This document shows, in pieces, positions 52,146 to 60,790 of a stretch of DNA of 64,000 nucleotides. A model generated the notes under the pieces. The model was not told the DNA's origin and did no database searches. It saw only the letters and a list, made by a program, of their open reading frames with translations. A program made the position numbers and the translations under genes. Positions within the stretch are counted from its first letter, which is position 1. Each line of letters begins with the position of its first letter. The stretch is from Bradyrhizobium ottawaense (GTDB lineage Bacteria; Pseudomonadota; Alphaproteobacteria; Rhizobiales; Xanthobacteraceae). The stretch spans positions 2,987,001 to 3,051,000 of the forward strand of contig NZ_LT629693.1 in NCBI RefSeq assembly GCF_900099825.1, written 5' to 3'.

Positions 52146-52841
52146 ATGAGCAATGCACCGCTGATGCCAAAGGCGACTGCCGTGTGGCTGGTAGATAATA
52201 CCGCCCTGACCTTCGACCAAGTGGCCGATTTCACCAAAATGCACCCGCTGGAGGTCCGCGCCATCGCCGACGGCGACGCCGCCCAGGGCATCAAGGGCAT
52301 GGACCCGATTTCGACGGGTCAATTGACCCGGGACGAGATCGAAAGGGGCGAAAAGGACCCGGATTACCGCCTCAAGCTCGGCGAGAGCAAGGTCACGCTG
52401 CCGCCGGCGGCCAAGAAGAAGGGTCCGCGCTACACCCCGGTGTCGCGCCGCCACGAGCGGCCGAGCGCGATCCTGTGGCTGGTCCGCAGCCATCCCGAGC
52501 TGAAGGACGCCCAGATCATGCGCCTGGTCGGCACCACCAAGACCACGATCGCCTCGGTCCGCGACCGCACCCACTGGAATGCCTCGACCCTGACCCCGAT
52601 GGACCCGGTGACCTTGGGCCTGTGCTCGCAGATCGAGCTCGATTTCGAGGTGCAGCGCGCCGCCAAGGAAAAGCCGGTCCCCGCCGCCTACGGTGGCGCC
52701 ACCCTGCTGCCGGCGTCCGAGACCACCCGGAAAGAGCCGGAATTCGAGCCGACCGAAAAGCAGCGCGACGACCTCAACGTCGACGCCGTGTTCGCCAAGC
52801 TGAAGACCATCGGCGGCAAGAAGCAGGACGACGAGGAATAA
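52146..52841 (+). CDS. trcR: DUF1013 cell cycle regulator TrcR
   Basis: A 231-residue protein with AGGAG before ATG. DUF1013 features are LMPKATAVWLVDNTALTFDQVADF at the start, PLEVRAIADGD, and the C-terminal MRLVGTTKTTIASVRDRTHWN, which looks like a helix-turn-helix. TrcR is an alphaproteobacterial protein that binds RNA polymerase and supports transcription of cell-cycle genes. It is divergent from ispH and followed by a strong terminator. Confidence 0.92.
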   Translation: MSNAPLMPKATAVWLVDNTALTFDQVADFTKMHPLEVRAIADGDAAQGIKGMDPISTGQLTRDEIERGEKDPDYRLKLGESKVTLPPAAKKKGPRYTPVSRRHERPSAILWLVRSHPELKDAQIMRLVGTTKTTIASVRDRTHWNASTLTPMDPVTLGLCSQIELDFEVQRAAKEKPVPAAYGGATLLPASETTRKEPEFEPTEKQRDDLNVDAVFAKLKTIGGKKQDDEE

Positions 52842-52872
52842 GGTTTTCCGGCTTCGCGCTGGAGCGATATCG

Positions 52873-52904
52873 AACGCGGTGGGGCAACCCGCCGCGTTTT
52901 TGTT
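52873..52904 (+). terminator. rho-independent terminator of trcR
   Basis: An 11-base stem (AACGCGGTGGG pairing with CCCGCCGCGTT, one G-U pair) with a GCAA tetraloop is followed by TTTTTGTTTG. It lies 31 bases after the trcR stop. Confidence 0.9.
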
Positions 52905-52940
52905 TGTGGGCGCGCACAGACCGCGCATCCACTTCCGCTG

Positions 52941-53026
52941 TAATACCCGCGAAAGCGGGTATCCAGTACGCTGCGGCCTCTCGGTTCAACGCCTGAACTC
53001 TCTGGAATACTGGATCACCCGCTTTC
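52941..53026. repeat. palindromic repeat, left part, cut by IS481
   Basis: TAATACCCGCGAAAGCGGGTATCCAGTA near the start is complemented by TACTGGATCACCCGC near the end, the layout of a common long palindromic element. It breaks at 53026, where the IS begins, and appears to resume beyond 54293 as GCGGGGGATGAC. Confidence 0.65.
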
Positions 53027-54293
53027 TGTTCAGCCCGGACAGATCACTGACAGGTGTTCGGAGACATAGCTGACACATCCATAGTGGCTGGAAACCCCTT
53101 TTTAGGAGGCCTTCATGCCATGGCGAGAGGTGTCGGTGATGGATGAGCGGCACGAGTTTGTTCGGCTGGCTATGCAGGACGGGGCGAACCGGCGGGAACT
53201 GTGCCGCCGGTTCGGCATCGGTCCCGATGTTGGCTACAAGTGGCTGAGGCGCTGGCAGGCCGGCGATCGAGACCTCGTCGACCGCTCGCGCCGACCGCAC
53301 GTCACTCCTAAACGCAGTGAAGTTGCGACCGAAGCCCGGGTGCTGATGGTGCGCGACAAACATCCGGCCTGGGGCGCCCGCAAGATTGCGCACTGCCTGA
53401 AGCGGGACGGGATGGCGGTGCCAGTGCCGTCCACGGTGCATCAGATCCTGTGCCGGAACGGCCGGATCAAACCAACGGAGAATGCGCCGCCGAATCCGGG
53501 ACATCGCTTCGAGAAGGAAGCCCCAAATCTGTTGTGGCAGATGGACTTCAAAGGCCACATGCCATTGACCAACGGGACCGACTGCCACCCGCTGACCATG
53601 GTCGACGATCACTCCCGTTATGTGTTGTGCCTGAAGGCTTGTGCCAACGAACAACGGCTTACCGTGCAGGACCATCTGACAGCGACCTTCCGCCGTTATG
53701 GCTTGCCTGACGCCTTCTACACCGACAACGGCTCGCCATGGGGCGACACCTCAGGCGTACACTGGACCGGTCTCAAGGTTTGGCTGCTCAAGCTCGGCGT
53801 CACGGTGGTGCATGCCAGGCCACGTCATCCGCAGGCTCGCGGCAAGAACGAGCGCTTCCATCGCACGCTAAAGGACGAGGTGTTCGCCATGCGGCGCTTC
53901 CGTAACCTGCCGGAAGTGCAGCAGGCCCTCGATGCCTGGCGTATCGTGTACAATCTGGAACGGCCTCACGAGGCACTCGGCATGGACGTTCCTGCCAGCC
54001 GCTATCGGCCAAGTTCCCGCACCATGCCTGATCGGCTTCCAAAGATCGAATATGATAGCCGCGAGATCGTCCGCACCGTCTCGTCGACCCGGCATTATAT
54101 CTCCTTCAAGGGGCGACTGTGGAAAGTCCCGCAGGCCTTCGCACGCGAGCGGCTCGCCATCAGGCCGCTCACGCGCGAAGGCCTGTATGGAATATTCTTT
54201 GCCAGCTGGCAGGTCGCATCGATCGACTTGACGGCAGGCCAAGGTGTCAGTGATGTTTCCGAACAGGTGTCGGCTATGTCCCCGGGCTAAACA
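53027..54293 (+). mobile_element. IS481 family insertion sequence
   Basis: The element starts TGTTCAGCCCGG and ends with the inverted CCGGGCTAAACA, with further related sequence inside both ends (GACAGGTGTTCGGAGACATAGC against CCGAACAGGTGTCGG). It contains one intact transposase. I could not see a clear target duplication at the borders. It lies in a palindromic repeat between trcR and small genes. Confidence 0.85.
53115..54290 (+). CDS. IS481 family transposase
   Basis: A 391-residue integrase-fold transposase with AGGAGG just before ATG. An N-terminal helix-turn-helix (NRRELCRRFGIGPDVGYKWL) precedes the catalytic core with Asp144 (LLWQMDFKG), Asp204 (FYTDNGSP) and Glu246 (GKNERFHRTLKDE), a full DDE set. 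The frame is unbroken from end to end, so the element may still move. The stop lies inside the right inverted repeat. Confidence 0.95.
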   Translation: MPWREVSVMDERHEFVRLAMQDGANRRELCRRFGIGPDVGYKWLRRWQAGDRDLVDRSRRPHVTPKRSEVATEARVLMVRDKHPAWGARKIAHCLKRDGMAVPVPSTVHQILCRNGRIKPTENAPPNPGHRFEKEAPNLLWQMDFKGHMPLTNGTDCHPLTMVDDHSRYVLCLKACANEQRLTVQDHLTATFRRYGLPDAFYTDNGSPWGDTSGVHWTGLKVWLLKLGVTVVHARPRHPQARGKNERFHRTLKDEVFAMRRFRNLPEVQQALDAWRIVYNLERPHEALGMDVPASRYRPSSRTMPDRLPKIEYDSREIVRTVSSTRHYISFKGRLWKVPQAFARERLAIRPLTREGLYGIFFASWQVASIDLTAGQGVSDVSEQVSAMSPG

Positions 54294-54341
54294 ATGTGCG
54301 GGGGATGACGGGTCGTGCGTGCGATAAATTGCGCCCGCCCC

Positions 54342-54560
54342 TCACGCCTTCTTCAGAAACTCCGTGCGCAGCACCAGGCCTTTGACCTTGTCGGTGCGGC
54401 CTTCGATCTCGTCCTCGTTGTCGGTGAGGTGGATGTTCTTGATCACGGTGCCGCGCTTCAGCACGGTGGAAGAGCCTTTCAGCTTCAGATCCTTGATCAG
54501 CGTGACGGTGTCGCCGTCGGCGAGCTGCGCGCCGTTGGAATCCCTGACCTTGATGTCCAT
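54342..54560 (-). CDS. PhnA/YjdM C-terminal domain-only protein
   Basis: A 72-residue protein consisting of the SH3-like C-terminal domain of PhnA/YjdM: VRDSNGAQLADGDTVTLIKDLKLKG and GTVIKNIHLTDNEDEIEGR. The N-terminal zinc ribbon of full PhnA proteins is absent. Despite the name, the family is not proven to act in phosphonate use. It starts about 80 bases before the DUF6494-like gene's stop on the same strand. Confidence 0.87.
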   Translation of the reverse strand: MDIKVRDSNGAQLADGDTVTLIKDLKLKGSSTVLKRGTVIKNIHLTDNEDEIEGRTDKVKGLVLRTEFLKKA

Positions 54561-54641
54561 CTCTTGTCCTCGAGGGAAACTGTGAAGTGCTCTCTTCCTA
54601 TCCCGGAAGGGAGAGGGGAAGAGGGCACGCCTTCGCTGGCC

Positions 54642-54848
54642 CTACCCCAGTTCGATCTCGCCCGTGATCTCCTGGCTGAGGCTGACGCCGCCGATCGTGA
54701 GCACGACCTTGGCCGGCAGCTTCTCGTTACCCTTGATGCGGCCGCTGGCGACGGCGTTGCGGACGGCCTTCTCGATCTCGCGCTGTGAGGTAATGCCGAC
54801 CTTTTTGAGAAATCCGCGCAGGCTGGTGTTGAAAGTATCCTCGTTCAT
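54642..54848 (-). CDS. DUF6494-like small protein
   Basis: A 68-residue protein starting MNEDTFNTSLRGFLKKVGITS, followed by a short helix (QREIEKAVRNAVASGRIKG) and a beta-rich end (KVVLTIGGVSLSQEITGEIEL). The pattern is that of DUF6494, a small conserved family of unknown role. It is followed by the PhnA-like gene and preceded by a lipoprotein gene on the same strand. Confidence 0.75.
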   Translation of the reverse strand: MNEDTFNTSLRGFLKKVGITSQREIEKAVRNAVASGRIKGNEKLPAKVVLTIGGVSLSQEITGEIELG

Positions 54849-54863
54849 GTTGCTCTCCTCGGC

Positions 54864-55136
54864 TTACGGCCTGGTCGGATTGTTCAGCATGTATTCGCCG
54901 AGATTGCGCTGGCGGCGGTCGGTGCGGGCATTGGCGTTGGCCTGCTGGACGTCGCGGTCCTTGCGGCAAGCGATGTATTCGGACGAGCCGACCTTGACGG
55001 TCCCCCCGGCCTGGCAGAACGCGTCGTCGTCGCGGCTGGAATCAACCATGGTCGGCTGGCCGCGCTCAAGGCAACCGGCGAGCAGGGGTGCCGCGAGCAG
55101 CAGGGCGATGAGGTGCTTTGCGATTCCTGGCTGCAT
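54864..55136 (-). CDS. small lipoprotein
   Basis: About 90 residues with a lipoprotein signal: basic MQPGIAKH, hydrophobic LIALLLAAPLLAGC with the lipobox LLAGC. The mature part has two more Cys (DAFCQAGG and IACRKDRD) around VKVGSSEY and an Asn/Arg-rich tail. Probably anchored in the inner or outer membrane. The start is uncertain; an ATG seven codons upstream exists. Function unknown. Confidence 0.72.
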   Translation of the reverse strand: MQPGIAKHLIALLLAAPLLAGCLERGQPTMVDSSRDDDAFCQAGGTVKVGSSEYIACRKDRDVQQANANARTDRRQRNLGEYMLNNPTRP

Positions 55137-55217
55137 TAGCGTGTCCGTTGTTTCCATCTTGTCATTGCCGGGCTTGACCCGGCAATCCATCGAAAAGATG
55201 GCAGTTTCAGTTTAGGT

Positions 55218-55297
55218 CGTCATTCCGGGATGCGCGAAGCGCAGACCCGGAATCTCGAGATTCCGGGTTCGATGCTTCGCATCGCCCCGGAATGACG
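55218..55297. repeat. palindromic intergenic repeat, family E
   Basis: CGTCATTCCGGG at one end and CCCGGAATGACG at the other, with an inner GATTCCGGGT/ACCCGGAATC pair and CGAAGCGCAG-type loops. It folds as a long hairpin between the lipoprotein gene and prpE. A partial relative (CATTGCCGGGCTTGACCC) lies just upstream at 55163. Confidence 0.7.
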
Positions 55298-55304
55298 GTG
55301 AACC

Positions 55305-57215
55305 CTACACCCTGCCCTTCAGCGCGTCGCCGATTTCGTCGAGCACCTTGGGATCCTCGATCGTCGCCGGCATCGACCAGGTGTCGCCGTCGGCGATCTT
55401 CTTGATGGTTCCGCGCAGGATCTTTCCCGAGCGGGTTTTCGGCAGCCGGGCGACCGTGATCGCGAGCTTGAACGCCGCGACCGGCCCGAGCTTTTCGCGC
55501 ACCAGCGCCACCACGTCTTTCTCGACCTCCGCAGGGCTGCGGGTCACACCGGCCTTCAGCACCAGCAAGCCGCAGGGCACCTCGCCCTTGATGGTATCCT
55601 TGATGCCGAGCACCGCGCATTCGGCGACATCGGGGTGGGAGGCGAGAATTTCCTCCATGCCGCCGGTGGAGAGCCGGTGGCCGGCGACATTGATGATGTC
55701 GTCGGTGCGGCCCATCACGAAGACATAGCCGTCCTCGTCCTTGTAGCCGGCGTCGGAGGTTTTGTAATAGCCGGGAAATTCGGTGAGATACGCTTCCCTG
55801 AAGCGCGCATCCTGCTCCCACAGCGTCGGCAGGCAGGCCGGCGGCATCGGCAGTTTTATAACGATCGAACCCATGGTGCCCGCGGGCACCGGTCTGGCGG
55901 CCTCGTCGACCACGTCGACCTGATAGCCCGGCATCGGCACCGTCGGCGAGCCGTGCTTGACCGGCAGCATGCCGAGCCCGACCGGATTGCCGGCGATGCA
56001 CCAGCCGGTTTCGGTCTGCCACCAGTGATCGATCACAGGCACCTTCAACTGCTGCTCCGCCCATTCCACCGTCGGCGGATCGGCGCGCTCGCCGGCCAGG
56101 AACAGGGTGCGGAATTTCGACAGGTCGTATTTGCGGATGAACGTGCCTTCCGGGTCATCCTTGCGAATGGCGCGGAACGCGGTCGGCGCGGTGAAGAACG
56201 CCACGGCCTTGTGTTCGGAGATCACGCGCCAGAACGCGCCGGCGTCCGGCGTACCGATCGGCTTGCCCTCATACATGATCGAGGTCGCGCCATGCAGCAA
56301 CGGGCCATAGACGATGTAGCTGTGGCCGACGACCCAGCCGATGTCAGAGCCGCACCACCAGACCTCGCCGGGCTTGACGCCGTAGAGATTGAACATCGAC
56401 CATTTCAGCGCGACCAGATGGCCGCCATTGTCGCGCACCACGCCCTTGGGGATTCCCGTGGTGCCGGAGGTGTAGAGGATATAGAGCGGGTCGGTCGCGA
56501 GCACGGGCACGCAGGGTGCTTTCTTGCCGGCGTCCAGCGCCGCGCGGCGCAGCGACCCCCAATCGTGATCGCGGCCGGCCGTGAGATCGCAGCCATGTTG
56601 CGGCCGCTGCAGGATGATGCAGGTCTCAGGCTTGACGCTGGAAAGCCGGATCGCCTCGTCGAGCAACGGCTTGTACTGCACGATGCGGCCGGGCTCGAGC
56701 CCGCAGCTCGCGGAGAAAATCAGTTTCGGTTTGGCATCCTCGATCCGTGTCGCCAGTTCCCTGGCCGCAAAGCCGCCGAACACCACCGAATGAACCGCGC
56801 CGATCCGCGCGCAGGCTAGCATCGCGACCACGGCTTCCGCCACCATCGGCATATAGAGAATGACGCGGTCGCCCTTGGTGACGCCGAAATCCTGCATCAC
56901 GGCCGCGAGCGCCTGCACTTCGCGCAGCATCTCGGCATAGGTGAATTTCGAGACCGTGTTGGCGAGCGGCGAATCGTGGATCAGCGCGACCTGATCGCCA
57001 CGGCCGTTGGCGACATGGCGGTCAAGCGCGTTGTAACAGGTGTTGACCACGCCGCCGACGAACCAGCGGCCGTAGGTACCCATCGAAGCATCGAAGATCT
57101 TCCGGGGCGGTTCGATCCAGTCGATCTCGCGCGCCGCCTCGGCCCAAAACCCCTCGGGGTCACGGAGCGAGCGGGCATGGACTTCGTGATACCGGCTCTT
57201 TTCGTGGATGTTCAT
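55305..57215 (-). CDS. prpE: propionyl-CoA synthetase (acetyl-CoA synthetase family)
   Basis: A 636-residue adenylate-forming acyl-CoA ligase. YHEVHARSLRDPEGFWAEAA at the N-terminus is the ACS-type opening; YILYTSGTTGIPKGVVRDNGGH near 255 is the P-loop with the PrpE-type RDNGGH; WWQTETGWCIAGNP near 395; and the catalytic lysine is in TRSGKILRGTIKKIADG near 602. Close to PrpE in length and motifs. It activates propionate or other short acids. No methylcitrate genes are adjacent. Confidence 0.92.
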   Translation of the reverse strand: MNIHEKSRYHEVHARSLRDPEGFWAEAAREIDWIEPPRKIFDASMGTYGRWFVGGVVNTCYNALDRHVANGRGDQVALIHDSPLANTVSKFTYAEMLREVQALAAVMQDFGVTKGDRVILYMPMVAEAVVAMLACARIGAVHSVVFGGFAARELATRIEDAKPKLIFSASCGLEPGRIVQYKPLLDEAIRLSSVKPETCIILQRPQHGCDLTAGRDHDWGSLRRAALDAGKKAPCVPVLATDPLYILYTSGTTGIPKGVVRDNGGHLVALKWSMFNLYGVKPGEVWWCGSDIGWVVGHSYIVYGPLLHGATSIMYEGKPIGTPDAGAFWRVISEHKAVAFFTAPTAFRAIRKDDPEGTFIRKYDLSKFRTLFLAGERADPPTVEWAEQQLKVPVIDHWWQTETGWCIAGNPVGLGMLPVKHGSPTVPMPGYQVDVVDEAARPVPAGTMGSIVIKLPMPPACLPTLWEQDARFREAYLTEFPGYYKTSDAGYKDEDGYVFVMGRTDDIINVAGHRLSTGGMEEILASHPDVAECAVLGIKDTIKGEVPCGLLVLKAGVTRSPAEVEKDVVALVREKLGPVAAFKLAITVARLPKTRSGKILRGTIKKIADGDTWSMPATIEDPKVLDEIGDALKGRV

Positions 57216-57305
57216 GGCGCTTCTCCCGCAACGTCTTGCGCGCCATTGTCACGCGAAGCGGCGGGAGATCAAGCCGGAACAGCTTGGCCGTTTGGCTAAA
57301 CCTAC

Positions 57306-58664
57306 TTATTGCCGGGCGATCGTATTGAGCTTGTCCAGCCGCTCCTCCATCGCCTGGCGCAGGTCGTAGCCGCGGCGGCCGAACGACGCGTTGCGCTGGT
57401 CGATGAAGTCGCGCTGCTGCCGGGTCAGCGCCAGGGCGACGCGATGGCTGTCGGATTCGGCGTCCGCAATCACCCGCAGGAACACGTCGTTGATGTTGCG
57501 GTCGAGCTGGGCGAGGCCCGGGTCGGCGCAGATTGCCTTTTCGACCTGGCGCCTGGCGGTGGCACAATTGAAACTGGGCAGGTTCTTCTGGGACGCCAAC
57601 GCGCCCAGCCGCTCGATTTCCTTCGTGACTATCTCATAGTTTTCGGCGGCGTTCTTGTCGGATGGGTTGAGGCGGACCGCCTCGGCATAATCCGCTTGCG
57701 CCCGCGCACGGTCGCCCTTGTGCTGCCACGCAGCGCCACGGTTGTTGTAGATGCGCTGGAATTTCGGATCCAGTTTCTGCGCCGCATCGTAATCGGCAAT
57801 CGCGCGGTCGTAATCATTGCGGGCCTGCCAGGCATCGCCGCGGTTGGTCAGGAATTTCGCCTCGGGACGAAGCTTGATCGCCTCGTCGTAATCGGCGATC
57901 GCGCCTGCGTAGTCGCCGTTGCCGGCAAGGCTCAGCCCGCGATTGTCGAAGTACTCCGGCCGGGTCGGATCGATCCGAATCGCCGAGGTTTCGTCCTTCA
58001 GGGCCAATTCCCTGCGGCCAAGCTTGCGAAGCGCCGCGCCGCGGTTGGTATAGGTCTGCGCATGATCGGGGTCGAGACGGATCGCCGCATCGTAGTCGGC
58101 GACCGCCTTCTGGTATTCGCCCTTGAAGTACCAGGCGGCACCGCGGTCGGAAAACGCCAGCGCGAAATCGGGCTTGAGCCGCAGCGCCTCGTTATAGTCC
58201 TCGATGGCGCGGTCGTATTTCCCAGTGTTGTTGAAAACATTGCCGCGGCTTTCATAGCCGTTGGCATTGTCGGGTTCGAGCCGGATCGCCTCGTTCAGCG
58301 CCGCAAACGCCGCCTCGGTCTTGCCGGTCTGGCGGAAGATTTCACCACGGGCGCGGAAGGCGCGCGCCCGCTGCCAGTCTTTGGCGATGACGGCATCGAT
58401 TTCGGCCAGCGCCTTGTCGGTCTGGCCGCTGTTATGCAGCGCGACGGCGCGCGTAATCGCGGCATCGAGACGGTCGGCCTCCGCCGTCGAGGGATTATCG
58501 ATGTCAGCGGTGCAGCTGGCGATCAGCCTGGCGGGCGCGGCATCGCTCAGCGCGGTGCAGGCGACCGGCGGTTCGGCGGCGGTCTCGGCGCGCGCGGGGA
58601 CCGGGGTCAGAGCAGTGAGTGCCAGCCATGCGGTGGCGGCAACGGACAGGGTAAAGGGTCGCAT
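57306..58664 (-). CDS. exported TPR protein with LprI-like C-terminal domain
   Basis: A 452-residue exported protein. A signal peptide spans residues 1-27 (SVAATAWLALTALTPVPARA); nine or so TPR units follow from about 50 to 340, each with RG..F...G....A..DY..A..L.P; the final 90 residues are an LprI/lysozyme-inhibitor-like domain with SFNCATARRQVEKAICADPGLA and RRGYDLRQAMEERLDKL. The TPR array suggests a scaffold for envelope partners. A shorter paralogue lies immediately upstream on the same strand. Confidence 0.87.
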   Translation of the reverse strand: MRPFTLSVAATAWLALTALTPVPARAETAAEPPVACTALSDAAPARLIASCTADIDNPSTAEADRLDAAITRAVALHNSGQTDKALAEIDAVIAKDWQRARAFRARGEIFRQTGKTEAAFAALNEAIRLEPDNANGYESRGNVFNNTGKYDRAIEDYNEALRLKPDFALAFSDRGAAWYFKGEYQKAVADYDAAIRLDPDHAQTYTNRGAALRKLGRRELALKDETSAIRIDPTRPEYFDNRGLSLAGNGDYAGAIADYDEAIKLRPEAKFLTNRGDAWQARNDYDRAIADYDAAQKLDPKFQRIYNNRGAAWQHKGDRARAQADYAEAVRLNPSDKNAAENYEIVTKEIERLGALASQKNLPSFNCATARRQVEKAICADPGLAQLDRNINDVFLRVIADAESDSHRVALALTRQQRDFIDQRNASFGRRGYDLRQAMEERLDKLNTIARQ

Positions 58665-58784
58665 GACAAATCTCGACACTAGGGCGGGAGACGCGGGTAG
58701 CCGCGCTTCGACCATTGTGTCGCGGCAGCGCACCGTGAGGTTCGAAGCCCGCCGCGCCGGCCGGCTGTCCCCCGGCCAGGCTGT

Positions 58785-59546
58785 TCAGTATCCGTCGATC
58801 CCGTTCAGCTGCTGCAGCCGCTTTTTCATTTCCTGCTGCAGGTTGTAGCCCGGCCGGCCGAAACCGGCGTTGCGGCGGGCGATGAATTCCTCCTGCTCGC
58901 GCTGCAGCGCGCGCTTGTCGCGCGGGTTCTGAATTTCGCCAAGCGACCTGATATTGGCCGCGTTGATCTCGCGGTCGAGATCGGCGAGTTCGGGATTGGC
59001 GCAAATGGCCTTTTCCACCGCGCGACGGGCGGTGGCGCAATTGAAACTCGGCTTGCCCGCCACCGCTTTCAGCGCGCCGAGCCGCTCCAGCTCCAGCGCC
59101 AGCGATTTGTAGTTGGCCTTGGCGACGAAGTGGTCGGGGTTCAGCTTGATGGCGGCGCCGAAATCGGCGAGCGCCTTGGGCCGGTCGCCTTTCTTGCGCC
59201 AGAGTTCGCCGCGCGCGTTGAAGGTGCTGGCCAGCGACGGATCGAGCTGCAGCGCCACGCTGTAGTCGCCGATGGCGCGGTCGGTCATGTCCTTGCGGCC
59301 ATAGGCGGCGGCGCGCGCAATCAGCGCCTTGATGCGGTCGGTCTTGTCGGTCTTGTCGTTGTCGACCAGCGCGCCGCAGAGGCCGATCGTCCGGTCATCG
59401 TCGCCAGCCGCCGCCGCTGCCACGCAAGGTGCGGGGTCGATCCGAAAATCCTTGGCCGGCTCGACGCCGGTTGCCGATGCGCCATGCGCAACCATCCACA
59501 GCAGGAAAGCGACGAAGACGTTGCGGATGTCAGGACAGCCTCGCAT
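58785..59546 (-). CDS. exported TPR/LprI-like protein, short paralogue
   Basis: A 253-residue protein with a signal peptide (NVFVAFLLWMVAHGASA), two to three TPR units (about 75-145) and the same C-terminal domain: SFNCATARRAVEKAICANPELADLDREIN and GRPGYNLQQEMKKRLQQL. The identical Cys spacing to the larger neighbour shows a common origin. It lies 120 bases upstream of it and both are probably co-transcribed. The start is the ATG one codon inside a TTG. Confidence 0.86.
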   Translation of the reverse strand: MRGCPDIRNVFVAFLLWMVAHGASATGVEPAKDFRIDPAPCVAAAAAGDDDRTIGLCGALVDNDKTDKTDRIKALIARAAAYGRKDMTDRAIGDYSVALQLDPSLASTFNARGELWRKKGDRPKALADFGAAIKLNPDHFVAKANYKSLALELERLGALKAVAGKPSFNCATARRAVEKAICANPELADLDREINAANIRSLGEIQNPRDKRALQREQEEFIARRNAGFGRPGYNLQQEMKKRLQQLNGIDGY

Positions 59547-59588
59547 CAATGGATCCGGAAAGACACCTTCAGGGGGGACGGCCGATCC

Positions 59589-59720
59589 TAGAGCCTTTTC
59601 CGTTCCGATGGAATCGGAACGGAAAAGGTTCTAGATTTTGATTTGACGCGTTTTCTTAACGCGAACCGGTATCCACCCACGGATCAAGTCCGAGGGCATG
59701 CTTCGCTGGAAAACGCTCTA
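59589..59720. repeat. palindromic and family C repeat
   Basis: The first 46 bases form a near-perfect 20-base hairpin (GAGCCTTTTCCGTTCCGAT and its complement). They are followed by TTTGACGCGTTTTCTTAACG, GCGAACCGGTATCC and AAAACGCTCTA, the family C core also seen at 37722-37774. No gene lies in this gap. Confidence 0.75.
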
Positions 59721-59880
59721 GCAAGCGACGCGCTGTTGCGACAACGGCCATTCATGATTTCCTTTTCGGGCGAGAATCAGATTTTGTCGGAAACGTGACG
59801 CTTGGGCAGCGGCATTTTCCGCGCCGCGGTGGGCGATAATTTTGCTTGAACCTTTTTCGGGTTTTCCGGACTCAACAACC

Positions 59881-60651
59881 ATGACCACATTGACCGACTT
59901 CCATTCGCCGCGCGCCCTCGCGGAAGCGCGGGCATCCTACTTTTACTTCTACATGGCGCTGGCCTGCATGGCCGTCGCTTTTATCGGCTTTGCCCCAACC
60001 TACTGGCTGCCGATGGCATCCAGATCGTTCTCCGCCTCGCCCGTGGTCCATTTTCACGGCACGGTGTTCTTCGTCTGGACACTTTACTTCGCGTTCCAGA
60101 GCTGGCTCGCCGCGTCGGGCAGGATTGCCCGGCACCGGGCCATCGGAATGATCGGCATCTCGCTGGCGACCGCGATGACGATCTTCGGCTTCCTGGTGGC
60201 GGTCGAGGCGATGAAGCGCTCCGCAGCACTGGGACAAACCGACGCAGGCGTTGCCTTTGCGATCGTGCCGCTGAGCGGAATTGTTTTCTTCGCGGTGACG
60301 GTTGCGCTCGCGATCGCCGCGATCCGCCGGCCGGAGACCCACAAACGGCTGATGCTGCTGGCCTGCATTTCCCTGCTGGACGCCGCCGTGGCGCGCTGGT
60401 TTCTGACCTTTCTCGCGCCCCCCGGACCGGCCGGCCCGCCGCCGGTCCCGGTGACCATCCCGCCGGCCTTCGTCGCCTATCTCCTGCTCGTGGTCGCCAT
60501 GGTGTTCGACTGGCGCACCCGCGGCCGCCCGCACCCGGTCTATCTCTATGGCGGCGCCGCGCTGATCGCCGTGAAACTTTTGAACTGGCCCATCAGCGTC
60601 ACGCCACTCTGGCATTCCTTCGCGGGCGGCATATTGGCGCTGGCGCAATAG
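59881..60651 (+). CDS. integral membrane protein, unknown (DUF2306-like)
   Basis: A 256-residue protein with about seven membrane helices. PVVHFHGTVFFVWTLYFAFQ near 55-74 and RHRAIGMIGI near 90 recall the His motifs of DUF2306-like membrane proteins, where His may bind haem or metal; this is a by-eye similarity. ATG MTTLTD is taken as start since the upstream part of the frame lacks coding character. The gene stands alone. Confidence 0.72.
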   Translation: MTTLTDFHSPRALAEARASYFYFYMALACMAVAFIGFAPTYWLPMASRSFSASPVVHFHGTVFFVWTLYFAFQSWLAASGRIARHRAIGMIGISLATAMTIFGFLVAVEAMKRSAALGQTDAGVAFAIVPLSGIVFFAVTVALAIAAIRRPETHKRLMLLACISLLDAAVARWFLTFLAPPGPAGPPPVPVTIPPAFVAYLLLVVAMVFDWRTRGRPHPVYLYGGAALIAVKLLNWPISVTPLWHSFAGGILALAQ

Positions 60652-60653
60652 CT

Positions 60654-60779
60654 TTGTCGTCCCTGCGAAAGCAGGGACCCATAACCACCGACCCACATCG
60701 TTGCGCGAAGGCCGTCGAACAGGGATTCTTGGAACGAGAGGCCGCGGCGTATGGGTCCCTGCGTTCGCAGGGACGACAA
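60654..60779. repeat. long inverted repeat, family F
   Basis: TTGTCGTCCCTGCGAAAGCAGGGACCCA at the left is matched by TGGGTCCCTGCG...CGCAGGGACGACAA at the right, about 28-base arms enclosing a 70-base centre. Each arm is itself a short palindrome (CCCTGCGAAAGCAGGG). It lies between two convergent genes. Confidence 0.8.
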
Positions 60780-60790
60780 CAATTGCAATA

